NCBI GenBank assembly: GCA_002421405.1
Contig: DIJY01000078.1
Coordinates: forward strand, 1 to 5,236
Length of the DNA stretch: 5,236 nt
Direction of reading: 5' to 3'
DNA from: Caryophanales bacterium UBA5632
GTDB taxonomy: Bacteria > Bacillota_I > Bacilli_A > Izemoplasmatales > Hujiaoplasmataceae
A program made the translations under genes and the position numbers. Shown here one piece after another: positions 1 through 5,176 of this stretch (positions are counted from its first letter, which is position 1; each line of letters starts with the position of its first letter). Under the pieces are notes generated by a model. That model ran no database searches and was not told the DNA's origin. It saw only the letters and a program-made list of their open reading frames with translations.

Positions 1-186
1 GATAACAGCTTTAACAACTTCACCTTTTTTTACGATACCACCGGGAGTGGCAAACTTCACGGTAGCGATGATAATATCGCCAATGTTGGCGTATTTGCGG
101 CTAGTACCGCCTAGTACTTTAATGGTTAGGATTTCGCGGGCACCGGAGTTATCCGCGATTTTTAATCTGGATTCTTGTTGTATCAT
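1..186 (-). CDS. rplN: Large-subunit ribosomal protein L14 (uL14), N-terminal part, cut by the window edge
   Basis: This is the first 62 codons of L14, a 50S protein that binds 23S rRNA at the subunit interface and forms part of an intersubunit bridge. The translation begins MIQQESRLKIADNSGARE and continues with VLGGTSRKYANIGDIII and a TPGGIVKKGEVVKAV segment, matching the first half of the roughly 122-residue family. Reading stays open to base 1, so the missing half lies outside the window and no truncation is implied. The ATG is preceded by AAGGAGGA at a normal distance, and the alternative of an earlier start has no support. The gene follows rpsQ by 20 nt, as expected in the S10/spc region. 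Whether it is cotranscribed with rpsQ or begins a separate spc-type unit cannot be seen, but no terminator or promoter sits in the 20-nt gap. Confidence 0.97.
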   Translation of the reverse strand, partial: MIQQESRLKIADNSGAREILTIKVLGGTSRKYANIGDIIIATVKFATPGGIVKKGEVVKAVI

Positions 187-206
187 AATAGTCTCCTCCT
201 TCAATC

Positions 207-461
207 CTAAAGATTCTTATGCTCTACAATTTCAAGCAGACGGAATCTTTTCGTTTTCGAAATTGGACGGCATTCAACGATGTTAACAACGTCGCCAACT
301 TGGGCTACGTTCTTTTCGTCGTGTGCGTGGAATTTTTTTGAAGAGATAACGCGTTTATTGTATAGAGCGTGTTTCTTATAAGTTGTGATCAAAACAGTAA
401 TGGATTTGTCATTCTTGATCGAAACAACGGTTCCAGTAAACACTCTTTGATTCGTTTCCAT
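207..461 (-). CDS. rpsQ: Small-subunit ribosomal protein S17 (uS17)
   Basis: S17 is a primary 16S rRNA-binding protein with an OB fold that helps early 30S assembly. The 84-residue product starts METNQRVFTGTVVS and carries the family hallmarks TYKKHALYNKRV (residues 27-38), SKKFHAHDE (41-49), VGDVVNIVECRPISKTKR (55-72) and a short basic C-terminus. An in-frame ATG eight codons upstream would add MLSRRSQI, but that extension overlaps the end of rpmC, has no family counterpart, and lies upstream of the real SD. The chosen ATG has AGGAGGAG at 469-476 with a 7-nt spacer. The SD begins inside the rpmC TAG stop codon, so translation of the two genes is probably coupled. It ends with TAG. Length and motifs are normal for Firmicutes S17. 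Confidence 0.97.
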   Translation of the reverse strand: METNQRVFTGTVVSIKNDKSITVLITTYKKHALYNKRVISSKKFHAHDEKNVAQVGDVVNIVECRPISKTKRFRLLEIVEHKNL

Positions 462-468
462 AATTTGG

Positions 469-477
469 CTCCTCCTA
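469..477 (-). promoter_or_regulatory. rpmC stop codon fused to the rpsQ SD
   Basis: TAGGAGGAG contains both the rpmC TAG and the rpsQ SD, 7 nt before the ATG at 461. It fixes the rpsQ start downstream of the in-frame ATG at 485, and fits tight coupling of the two genes. Confidence 0.8.
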
Positions 478-669
478 CTCAACATCTCGTTCGGAAATAA
501 TTGTTTTCATCCGAGCGATCGTTTTTTTAACGGCATTCAAGCGGGCGGTATTTTCAAGTTGTCCGGTCGCGTGTTTAAAACGCAGATCGAATAGTTCTTT
601 TTTCAGGTTTTCGATTTCATTCAAAATGGTTGAACTTTCCATTTTGCGGATTTCGCTAACGTGCAACAT
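475..669 (-). CDS. rpmC: Large-subunit ribosomal protein L29 (uL29)
   Basis: L29 is a small two-helix protein near the polypeptide exit of the 50S subunit, contacting L23 and helping form the docking surface for chaperones and targeting factors. The 64-residue product has the family core KKELFDLRFKHATGQLENTAR (about residues 23-43), followed by a basic helix VKKTIARMKTIISER. Three in-frame starts exist: GTG at 681, ATG at 675 and ATG at 669. I chose 669 because GGAG at 676-679 then lies 6 nt upstream; the ATG at 675 would abut that SD and the GTG would contain it. The chosen start overlaps the last 14 nt of rplP. The N-terminus MLHVSEIRKM is slightly longer than the usual MKxxEIR type. The stop is TAG, fused to the rpsQ SD. 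Confidence 0.93.
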   Translation of the reverse strand: MLHVSEIRKMESSTILNEIENLKKELFDLRFKHATGQLENTARLNAVKKTIARMKTIISERDVE

Positions 670-1087
670 TGGCATCTCCACTCACTTTCTTGACAAACTT
701 AGTTTTAATTGGGAGCTTATAAGATGCTAAACGCAACGCTTCTTTTGCAACATCTTCTGGAACACCCGCTACTTCAAAAAGGATTAATCCTTCTTTAACA
801 ACGGCAACCCAATCGTCGGGGGCACCTTTACCAGAACCCATTCGAACTTCCATTGGTTTTTTTGTTTTAGCCAAATGTGGGAATATTTTAACCCATACTT
901 GACCAGCACGTTTCATGAAACGTGTCATCGCAATACGTGAAGCTTCAATTTGGCGAGCTGTGATCCATGCGCCTTCTAAAGCGACGAGACCATATTCTCC
1001 AAACGTAACTTCTGTTCCGCCTTTTGCATGTCCTTCATAACTGATGCGATGAGGACGGCGGTATTTTGTTCTTTTCGGCATTAACAT
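656..1087 (-). CDS. rplP: Large-subunit ribosomal protein L16 (uL16)
   Basis: L16 is a late-assembling 50S protein that contacts the A-site tRNA elbow and is needed for peptidyl-transferase and factor-dependent steps. The 143-residue product begins MLMPKRTKYRRPHR, then shows AKGGTEVTFGEYGLVALE (about 21-38), RQIEASRIAMTRFMKR (45-60) and VRMGSGKGAPDDWVAVVK (81-98), and ends with the LPIKTKFVKK tail. Length matches the usual 137-145 residues. R82 in VRMGSGKG corresponds to the arginine hydroxylated by RoxA in E. coli; nothing here shows whether that modification occurs. The start follows the rpsC stop by 2 nt, and its SD AAGGAGG lies inside the last codons of rpsC, 10 nt from the ATG. A second ATG two codons in is possible but the MLxPKR start is the family norm. 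Confidence 0.98.
   Translation of the reverse strand: MLMPKRTKYRRPHRISYEGHAKGGTEVTFGEYGLVALEGAWITARQIEASRIAMTRFMKRAGQVWVKIFPHLAKTKKPMEVRMGSGKGAPDDWVAVVKEGLILFEVAGVPEDVAKEALRLASYKLPIKTKFVKKVSGDANVAR
676..681 (-). promoter_or_regulatory. SD that decides the rpmC start
   Basis: GTGGAG within the last codons of rplP lies 6 nt before the ATG at 669. It is the only purine motif near the three candidate starts and would be unusable for the two upstream ones, which supports the 64-residue form of L29. Confidence 0.65.
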
Positions 1088-1089
1088 GA

Positions 1090-1737
1090 TTATTTGGCCT
1101 CCTTCTTTGCAGGAAGGATTTCACCTTTACAGATCCATACTTTGACGCCAAGTTTACCATAAGTGGTTTTTGCTTCGGCCAAAGCGTAGTCAATGTTGGC
1201 TCTTAAAGTATGCAAGGGTACGTTTCCTTCGCTGTAACCTTCGCTGCGAGCGATTTCGGCTCCAGCTAAGCGTCCAGAAATCAATGTTTTGCATCCTTTT
1301 GCGCCGGTTTTTAGTGCGCGTTGAATTGCAACTTTTTGAACCCGTCTAAAAGAAGCGCGGTTTTCAAGTTGTTGGGCAATGCTTTCGGCAACTAATTTAG
1401 CATCAAGTTCAGGATGTTTGATTTCGACGATGTTTAAAAAGACTTCTTTTTTGGTCAGTGCTTTTAATTTTTCAACAACAGCGTTTTTCGTGACGCCATC
1501 ACGACCGATAACCATTCCTGGTTTTGCGGTATTAACCGTGATGATGACTCTGGATTTGCTGCGTTCGATTTCAATTTTTGAAACACTGGCATTTTTGTAA
1601 AGATCATAGAGTAAGGAACGAATACTAATATCTTCGAGTAATAAATCTGCAACATCTCTTTTTTCTGCGTACCATCTGGATTCCCAGTCGAGGATGATGC
1701 CGATTCTAAGTCCGATTGGACTGACTTTTTGTCCCAT
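1090..1737 (-). CDS. rpsC: Small-subunit ribosomal protein S3 (uS3)
   Basis: S3 sits on the 30S head and lines the mRNA entry tunnel, where with S4 and S5 it contributes to mRNA unwinding. The 215-residue product starts MGQKVSPIGLRIGIILDWESRWYA, has a type II KH domain around residues 39-107 with the GxxG loop as G78-R-D-G81, and the C-terminal domain with RRVQK (R131, R132, K135, the basic residues implicated in helicase activity in E. coli), SGRLAGAEIARSEGYSEG (154-171) and a KKEAK tail. Length is typical. The GRDG loop differs mildly from the common GKGG. The SD is an all-G AGGGGG variant starting within the rplV stop, 9 nt before the ATG. The stop is TAA. Three tryptophans are all TGG. 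Confidence 0.98.
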   Translation of the reverse strand: MGQKVSPIGLRIGIILDWESRWYAEKRDVADLLLEDISIRSLLYDLYKNASVSKIEIERSKSRVIITVNTAKPGMVIGRDGVTKNAVVEKLKALTKKEVFLNIVEIKHPELDAKLVAESIAQQLENRASFRRVQKVAIQRALKTGAKGCKTLISGRLAGAEIARSEGYSEGNVPLHTLRANIDYALAEAKTTYGKLGVKVWICKGEILPAKKEAK

Positions 1738-1746
1738 GTGTTAGTT

Positions 1747-1753
1747 CCCCCTA
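1747..1753 (-). promoter_or_regulatory. Non-canonical G-run SD for rpsC, fused to the rplV stop
   Basis: TAGGGGG contains the rplV TAG stop and the rpsC SD. AGGGGG replaces AGGAGG, so the base expected to pair with U in the anti-SD becomes a G-U wobble. The spacer to the ATG is 9 nt. It is the weakest conventional SD among the normally spaced genes here. Confidence 0.65.
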
Positions 1754-2086
1754 TTCCCTTTCTGCCACTGTGATATACACATGGCTAGTTCTTTTCAAGA
1801 TTGCGAAACCGCGACCTTGAGAGTGAGGTTGCATTCTCTTCAAAGTTTTTCCGCCGCCAACGAAGATTTCCTTGACGTAGAGTTTGTTTTGATCGAGTTG
1901 ATAGTTGTGTTCAGCGTTGGCGACAGCTGATTTTAACAGCTTTTCAACAACGATTGAAGCACCTCTTGGCGTTCCTCTAAGGATGGCGTAAGCATCGCCT
2001 ACGTTTTTCCCTCTGATTAAATTGATAACCAATTCAACTTTACGAGGAGCGATTCTAACGCTATTTACACTTGCTTTAGCTTCCAT
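1751..2086 (-). CDS. rplV: Large-subunit ribosomal protein L22 (uL22)
   Basis: L22 binds all 23S rRNA domains and sends a beta-hairpin into the nascent-peptide exit tunnel, forming with L4 its constriction. The 111-residue product shows VRIAPRKVELVINLIRGK (about 10-27), KSAVANAEHNY (52-62) and the hairpin region GGKTLKRMQPHSQGRGFAILKRTSH (about 78-102). Residues L82-K83-R84 align with the E. coli MKR triplet whose deletion gives erythromycin resistance, and the triplet is not deleted here. The ATG is preceded by AGGAGG at 2097-2102, which starts inside the rpsS TAG stop, with about 10 nt spacing. The stop is TAG. Length and motif order are normal. No drug phenotype can be read from this sequence. 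Confidence 0.98.
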   Translation of the reverse strand: MEAKASVNSVRIAPRKVELVINLIRGKNVGDAYAILRGTPRGASIVVEKLLKSAVANAEHNYQLDQNKLYVKEIFVGGGKTLKRMQPHSQGRGFAILKRTSHVYITVAERE

Positions 2087-2100
2087 TATTATCTCTCCTC

Positions 2101-2376
2101 CTACTTCTTAACGACTTTCTTGTCTGCATGACCGCGGAAAACTCGGGTCGGAGCAAACTCACCAAGTTTGTGACCGACCATATCTTCAGTGACATAGACT
2201 GGAATATGTTCTTTACCGTTGTGAACGCCGAACGTTAATCCAACAAATTGTGGGAAAATCGTTGAACGTCTTGACCAGGTTTGAATGACTTTTTTAGAAT
2301 TGATTTTCGCCGCTTCTAAAACTTTTTTCATTAAGTGGTCGTCGCAAAACGGACCTTTTTTAATTGAACGTGACAT
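2101..2376 (-). CDS. rpsS: Small-subunit ribosomal protein S19 (uS19)
   Basis: S19 lies in the 30S head, pairs with S13, and contacts the 50S subunit and A-site region. The 91-residue product begins MSRSIKKGPFCDDHLMKKV and contains the near-invariant block TWSRRSTIFPQFVG (33-46) followed by HIPVYVTEDMVGHKLGEF (57-74) and the APTRVFRGH tail with a lysine-rich end. Length is normal (87-93 residues). The gene lies between rplB and rplV as expected. A tandem AGGAGGAG SD lies directly after the rplB TAG stop, 7 nt from the ATG. Its own TAG stop overlaps the rplV SD. The stretch EAAKINSKKVIQTW reads more like Mollicutes or Erysipelotrichia S19 than Bacillus S19, which is an impression from memory only. 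Confidence 0.98.
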   Translation of the reverse strand: MSRSIKKGPFCDDHLMKKVLEAAKINSKKVIQTWSRRSTIFPQFVGLTFGVHNGKEHIPVYVTEDMVGHKLGEFAPTRVFRGHADKKVVKK

Positions 2377-2394
2377 TTATGAGCTCCTCCTCCC

Positions 2395-3225
2395 CTATTT
2401 ATTTCTGCGTCTAACGATTAGTTTGTCGCTAGCTTTTTTATTTTTTCTTGTAATCATACCACGAGCGCATTTACCCCATGGTGTTAATGGTGATGCATGT
2501 CCAACAGGTTGTTTACCTTCACCGCCGCCGTGAGGATGGTCAACTGGGTTCATAACGGATCCGCGAACGGTTGGTCTGATTCCTAAGTGACGTGTTCTTC
2601 CGGCTTTACCTAGTGAAACAAGTTCGTGAAATTCGTTGCCGACTTCACCAATTGTTGCTTTACATACACCTAAGATTCTTCTAACTTCGCCTGAAGTTAA
2701 ACGAACCAAAACGTATCTGTCTTCACGGCCAAGGATTTGAGCGCTTGTGCCGGCAGCTCTGACAAGCTGACCACCTTTGCCAGGTGATAATTCGATATTA
2801 TGGATGACAGAACCCACTGGGATATTCATGATTGGTAACGCATTACCAATGATGATATCGGCATTTGCACCGGATTCAACGGTTTGTCCAACGGTTAAAC
2901 CTTTGGGTGCTAAAATATATCTTTTTTCGCCATCAGCGTAATGAATTAGGGCGATGTTAGCCGTACGATTTGGATCGTATTCGATGGTCGCTACTTTGCC
3001 GACGATGCCATCTTTATTACGTTTGAAATCGATAATACGGTATTTTTGTTTTGCGCCGCCGCCTTGATGACGAACGGTTAGCTTGCCTTGGTTATTGCGA
3101 CCGCCTTGTTTCTTTACGGTCTCAAGCAAGGATTTCTCTGGCTTATCGGTTGTGATCTCGGCGTAATCCAACTTCGACATTTGTCTTGTACCAGGTGTCA
3201 TTGGTCTGTATTTAATGATAGCCAT
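2395..3225 (-). CDS. rplB: Large-subunit ribosomal protein L2 (uL2)
   Basis: L2 is one of the largest and most conserved 50S proteins, needed for subunit association and for peptidyl-transferase centre integrity. The 276-residue product has an N-terminal RNA-binding half with GGRNNQGKLTVRHQGGG (41-57), YRIIDFKRNKDGI (62-74) and YADGEKRYILAPKG (96-109). The C-terminal half has IPVGSVIHNIELSPGKGGQLVRAAGT (about 135-160) and the signature NPVDHPHGGGEG (226-237), where H230 corresponds to E. coli His229, important for activity. A basic tail follows (TRKNKKASDKLIVRRRNK). Length is standard. The ATG has GGGAGGA upstream with an 8-nt spacer; the 17-nt gap to rplW contains nothing else. The stop is TAG. 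NPVDHPHGGGEG with KASDKLIVRRR suggests a Mollicutes-adjacent Bacillota lineage, weakly. Confidence 0.99.
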   Translation of the reverse strand: MAIIKYRPMTPGTRQMSKLDYAEITTDKPEKSLLETVKKQGGRNNQGKLTVRHQGGGAKQKYRIIDFKRNKDGIVGKVATIEYDPNRTANIALIHYADGEKRYILAPKGLTVGQTVESGANADIIIGNALPIMNIPVGSVIHNIELSPGKGGQLVRAAGTSAQILGREDRYVLVRLTSGEVRRILGVCKATIGEVGNEFHELVSLGKAGRTRHLGIRPTVRGSVMNPVDHPHGGGEGKQPVGHASPLTPWGKCARGMITRKNKKASDKLIVRRRNK

Positions 3226-3242
3226 TAGGTGATTCCTCCCGA

Positions 3243-3524
3243 TTACGCTTTGTAAACGTCGATCTTAAATCCTTCCGCCAAAGTGACGATCGCTTTGGAT
3301 ACGGCGGGTTTAAAACCTGAATGTTGCCCGACTCTTTTAGCCTTGGCAATTTCATTAATGACGTTTACGCTGGTTACTTTCACGTTGAAGAGTGCTTCAA
3401 CTGCGAGTTTAATTTCAATTTTGTTAGCATTTTTGTCTACTTCGAACGTGTACTTATTTTGTTCGGCGAGTTTCGTCGATTTTTCGGTCACGATCGGACG
3501 CTTGATTACTTGATATTTGTCCAT
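3243..3524 (-). CDS. rplW: Large-subunit ribosomal protein L23 (uL23)
   Basis: L23 lies at the exit of the peptide tunnel and is the main docking point for trigger factor and the signal recognition particle. The 93-residue product starts MDKYQVIKRPIVTEKST; E14 in VTEKS aligns with E. coli Glu18, the docking residue. It continues with KYTFEVDKNANKIEIKLAVEALFNVKV (about 24-50), the core L23 fold, and a loop KAKRVGQHSGFKPAVSKAIVTL (61-82). Length is usual for bacteria. The ATG follows the rplD TAA by one base, and an in-frame TAG three codons upstream rules out any longer form. The nearest strong SD lies 14 nt away inside rplD, so expression probably depends on translation of rplD. The stop is TAA. 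Confidence 0.98.
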   Translation of the reverse strand: MDKYQVIKRPIVTEKSTKLAEQNKYTFEVDKNANKIEIKLAVEALFNVKVTSVNVINEIAKAKRVGQHSGFKPAVSKAIVTLAEGFKIDVYKA

Positions 3525-3525
3525 A

Positions 3526-4152
3526 TTAACCTAATAGTACCTCCTCGAGTTTTTTCGCGGCTTTTTCTGTAGTTACGACAAAATTTTGATTCATAATGTC
3601 GTAAACACTCGCGTGTTCTGTCGTTTGTGCGACAATGTTTGGCATGTTTCTTGATGCAGTATCAATGTTTTGATTAGCTTCTTCAAGTAAGAACATTACT
3701 TTACCAGAAACATTCAAATTCTTTAATACTTCAACTAATCCTTTGGTCTTGTAAGACTCTAAGGCTAAGTTATCAAGAACGATGAATTCGTTTGTGCGGA
3801 CTTTATCCGACAGAACGATTTTCAATGCCAAGCGACGGATTTTTTTGTTGACTTTGTAGTCATAGCTTCTTGGTTTTGGTCCAAAAGCGATACCACCACC
3901 GACATAATGCGGGTTACGCAATGAGCCTTGGCGGGCATGACCAGTTCCTTTTTGACGGAACGGTTTTTTGTTTGTACCAGAAACTTCAGCTTTTGTTTTT
4001 GTGCTGCTATTTCCTTGACGCATTGCAGCTCTTTGAGCTTTTACAACGTCATAAATGACTTGTTGGTTTGGTTCAACACCGTATACGGCGTCTGCCAATG
4101 TAATCTCTCCAACTGCTTGTCCTGCTTGATTTAACAATGTTAATTTAGGCAT
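3526..4152 (-). CDS. rplD: Large-subunit ribosomal protein L4 (uL4)
   Basis: L4 is an early 50S assembly protein whose extended loop reaches the exit-tunnel constriction next to L22. In E. coli it also represses its own operon; whether it does so here is unknown. The 208-residue product has the N-terminal VYGVEPNQQVIYDVVKAQRA segment (23-42), the extended loop with GTNKKPFRQKGTGHARQGS (59-77) and GGGIAFGPKPRSYDYKVNKK (85-104), and the C-terminal Rossmann-like half ending KKLEEVLLG. F65 stands where W is common and H72 where R is common in the loop consensus that I recall. The start has AAAGGAGG with about 7 nt spacing. A 26-nt gap separates it from rplC. The stop is TAA, one base before the rplW ATG. 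Length is normal. Confidence 0.98.
   Translation of the reverse strand: MPKLTLLNQAGQAVGEITLADAVYGVEPNQQVIYDVVKAQRAAMRQGNSSTKTKAEVSGTNKKPFRQKGTGHARQGSLRNPHYVGGGIAFGPKPRSYDYKVNKKIRRLALKIVLSDKVRTNEFIVLDNLALESYKTKGLVEVLKNLNVSGKVMFLLEEANQNIDTASRNMPNIVAQTTEHASVYDIMNQNFVVTTEKAAKKLEEVLLG
3539..3546 (-). promoter_or_regulatory. Distant SD for rplW, inside the end of rplD
   Basis: GAGGAGGT is the only strong SD-like sequence before rplW, but it ends 14 nt before the ATG, beyond the usual 5-10 nt. It also encodes EEV in the rplD tail. A weaker AGG sits closer (TTAGGTTAAT before the ATG). The rplD TAA and rplW ATG are separated by one base, so reinitiation by ribosomes finishing rplD is the likely route. 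Confidence 0.6.
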
Positions 4153-4178
4153 AGCGAATCCTCCTTTCGATATCGATC

Positions 4179-4811
4179 CTATTTATAATTTTTGACTGCA
4201 TTTTTAATGATGAGAAGCGATTTATGTGGTCCTGGGACATTGCCTTTAACCAACAAAATGTTGTTTTCTACATCAGCTCTTACAATGACCAAGTTTTGAA
4301 TCGTGACAGTAACATGTCCCATTCTACCTGGCATTTTTCTTGCTTTAAAGATTCGGTTTGGAGCCATCGTTCCTAAGGAACCAATACCGCGGTGGTATTT
4401 CGATCCGTGTGATACAGGTCCGGTTCCGAAGCCGTAACGTTTAATTACGCCTGAGTAACCTTTCCCTTTTGAAGTTCCTGTCACGTCTACAATATCCCCA
4501 GCGGTAAATATATCACATTTTACCTCTTGGCCAACTTCGTAACCCATCATTTCGGGTAAACGAATTTCTTTAATGTAGCGCTTAGGCGTCGTGCCGGCTT
4601 TTTGCATATGAGCTGTTAATGGTTTGTTGACAAGCGACGCGCGCTTTTCCATAAAACCTAATTGAACCGCTTCATAACCGTCGGTCTCGACTGTTTTCTT
4701 TTGTAGGACAACATTTGGAGTTACTTCTACCACTGTAACGGGGATGAGTCTACCTTCGTTGTCAAACACTTGCGTCATTCCTACTTTTCTTCCTAAGATA
4801 CCTTTTGCCAT
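4179..4811 (-). CDS. rplC: Large-subunit ribosomal protein L3 (uL3)
   Basis: L3 is one of the two proteins that can initiate 50S assembly, and its loop reaches towards the peptidyl-transferase centre. The 210-residue product begins MAKGILGRKVGMTQVF and shows TPNVVLQKKT (31-40), VDVTGTSKGKGYSGVIKRYG (108-127), GPVSHGSKYHRGIGSLG (131-147), APNRIFK (150-156) and PGRMG (161-165), ending in a KGNVPGPHKSLLIIK block. The glutamine methylated by PrmB in E. coli L3 is replaced in this region (SLGTMAPNR), as is usual in Firmicutes. Length fits the family. The ATG has a strong AGGAGGTG at 4817-4824, 5 nt upstream. It follows rpsJ after a 56-nt A-rich spacer, the longest inside the operon here. The stop is TAG. 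Confidence 0.98.
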   Translation of the reverse strand: MAKGILGRKVGMTQVFDNEGRLIPVTVVEVTPNVVLQKKTVETDGYEAVQLGFMEKRASLVNKPLTAHMQKAGTTPKRYIKEIRLPEMMGYEVGQEVKCDIFTAGDIVDVTGTSKGKGYSGVIKRYGFGTGPVSHGSKYHRGIGSLGTMAPNRIFKARKMPGRMGHVTVTIQNLVIVRADVENNILLVKGNVPGPHKSLLIIKNAVKNYK

Positions 4812-4867
4812 GAGTGCACCTCCTACTTAATATTTTTCTTTCTTTTGATTTGTATTCATAATGCTTG
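4812..4867 (-). other. A-rich spacer between rpsJ and rplC
   Basis: This is the longest gap between genes in the window. The transcript side is strongly A-rich (about 4831-4850 reads mostly A and G) and ends in the TAGGAGGTG SD of rplC. There is no stem followed by a U-run, so no terminator, and no promoter pair is evident. A-rich unstructured sequence before an SD can favour ribosome loading, which may be its role. Confidence 0.6.
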
Positions 4868-5176
4868 TTACTTCAATACGATGTCGACGCCAGACGGTAA
4901 GTCTAAGTGCATCAACGAATCGATTGTTTGCGCAGATGGATTGACGATATCGATTAAACGTTTGTGTGTACGTCTTTCGAATTGTTCGCGGGAATCCTTG
5001 TTGACATGCGGCGATCTAAGAACTGTAAAGATTTCTTTTTCAGTTGGTAGAGGGATTGGACCTGATACCGTTGCACCGGTTTTTTTCGCTGTTTCAACGA
5101 TTTTCTTTGCTGATTGATCTAACAATCTGTGATCGTAAGATTTCAATCTGATTCTAATTACTTGATTTTGAGCCAT
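4868..5176 (-). CDS. rpsJ: Small-subunit ribosomal protein S10 (uS10)
   Basis: S10 is a 30S head protein; with NusB it also takes part in transcription antitermination and couples RNA polymerase to the ribosome through NusG in E. coli. The 102-residue product starts MAQNQVIRIRLKSYDHRLLDQSAKKIVETAKKTGA, then SGPIPLPTEKE (38-48), the loop LRSPHVNKDSREQFERRTHKRLIDIVNP (53-80) and the tail LPSGVDIVLK. Length is exactly typical. The loop around residues 53-60, where tigecycline-resistance changes are known in other bacteria, looks ordinary. The ATG has AAAGGAGG with about 7 nt spacing. The frame is open upstream to the window edge but holds no ATG, GTG or TTG, so 5176 is the start. It is the first gene visible of the operon, as in most bacteria. 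The stop is TAA. Confidence 0.98.
   Translation of the reverse strand: MAQNQVIRIRLKSYDHRLLDQSAKKIVETAKKTGATVSGPIPLPTEKEIFTVLRSPHVNKDSREQFERRTHKRLIDIVNPSAQTIDSLMHLDLPSGVDIVLK

Noticed and set aside
47..286. Plus-strand open frame spanning the rplN-rpsQ junction
   Set aside because: Entirely antisense to two certain ribosomal genes with no start signal.
462..485. Eight-codon N-terminal extension of S17 (MLSRRSQI)
   Set aside because: It overlaps the rpmC end and lies upstream of the proper SD; S17 proteins do not carry it.
2285..2533. Plus-strand open frame with a hydrophobic LFFLV-type stretch, resembling a small membrane protein
   Set aside because: It is antisense to the ends of rpsS and rplB; the hydrophobic run is the complement of the lysine-rich L2 tail. 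No SD and no independent support.
4845..5117. Plus-strand open frame of 90 codons opposite rpsJ
   Set aside because: It is fully antisense to a certain S10 gene, shows no recognisable family and has no SD; it is a shadow of the conserved coding strand.
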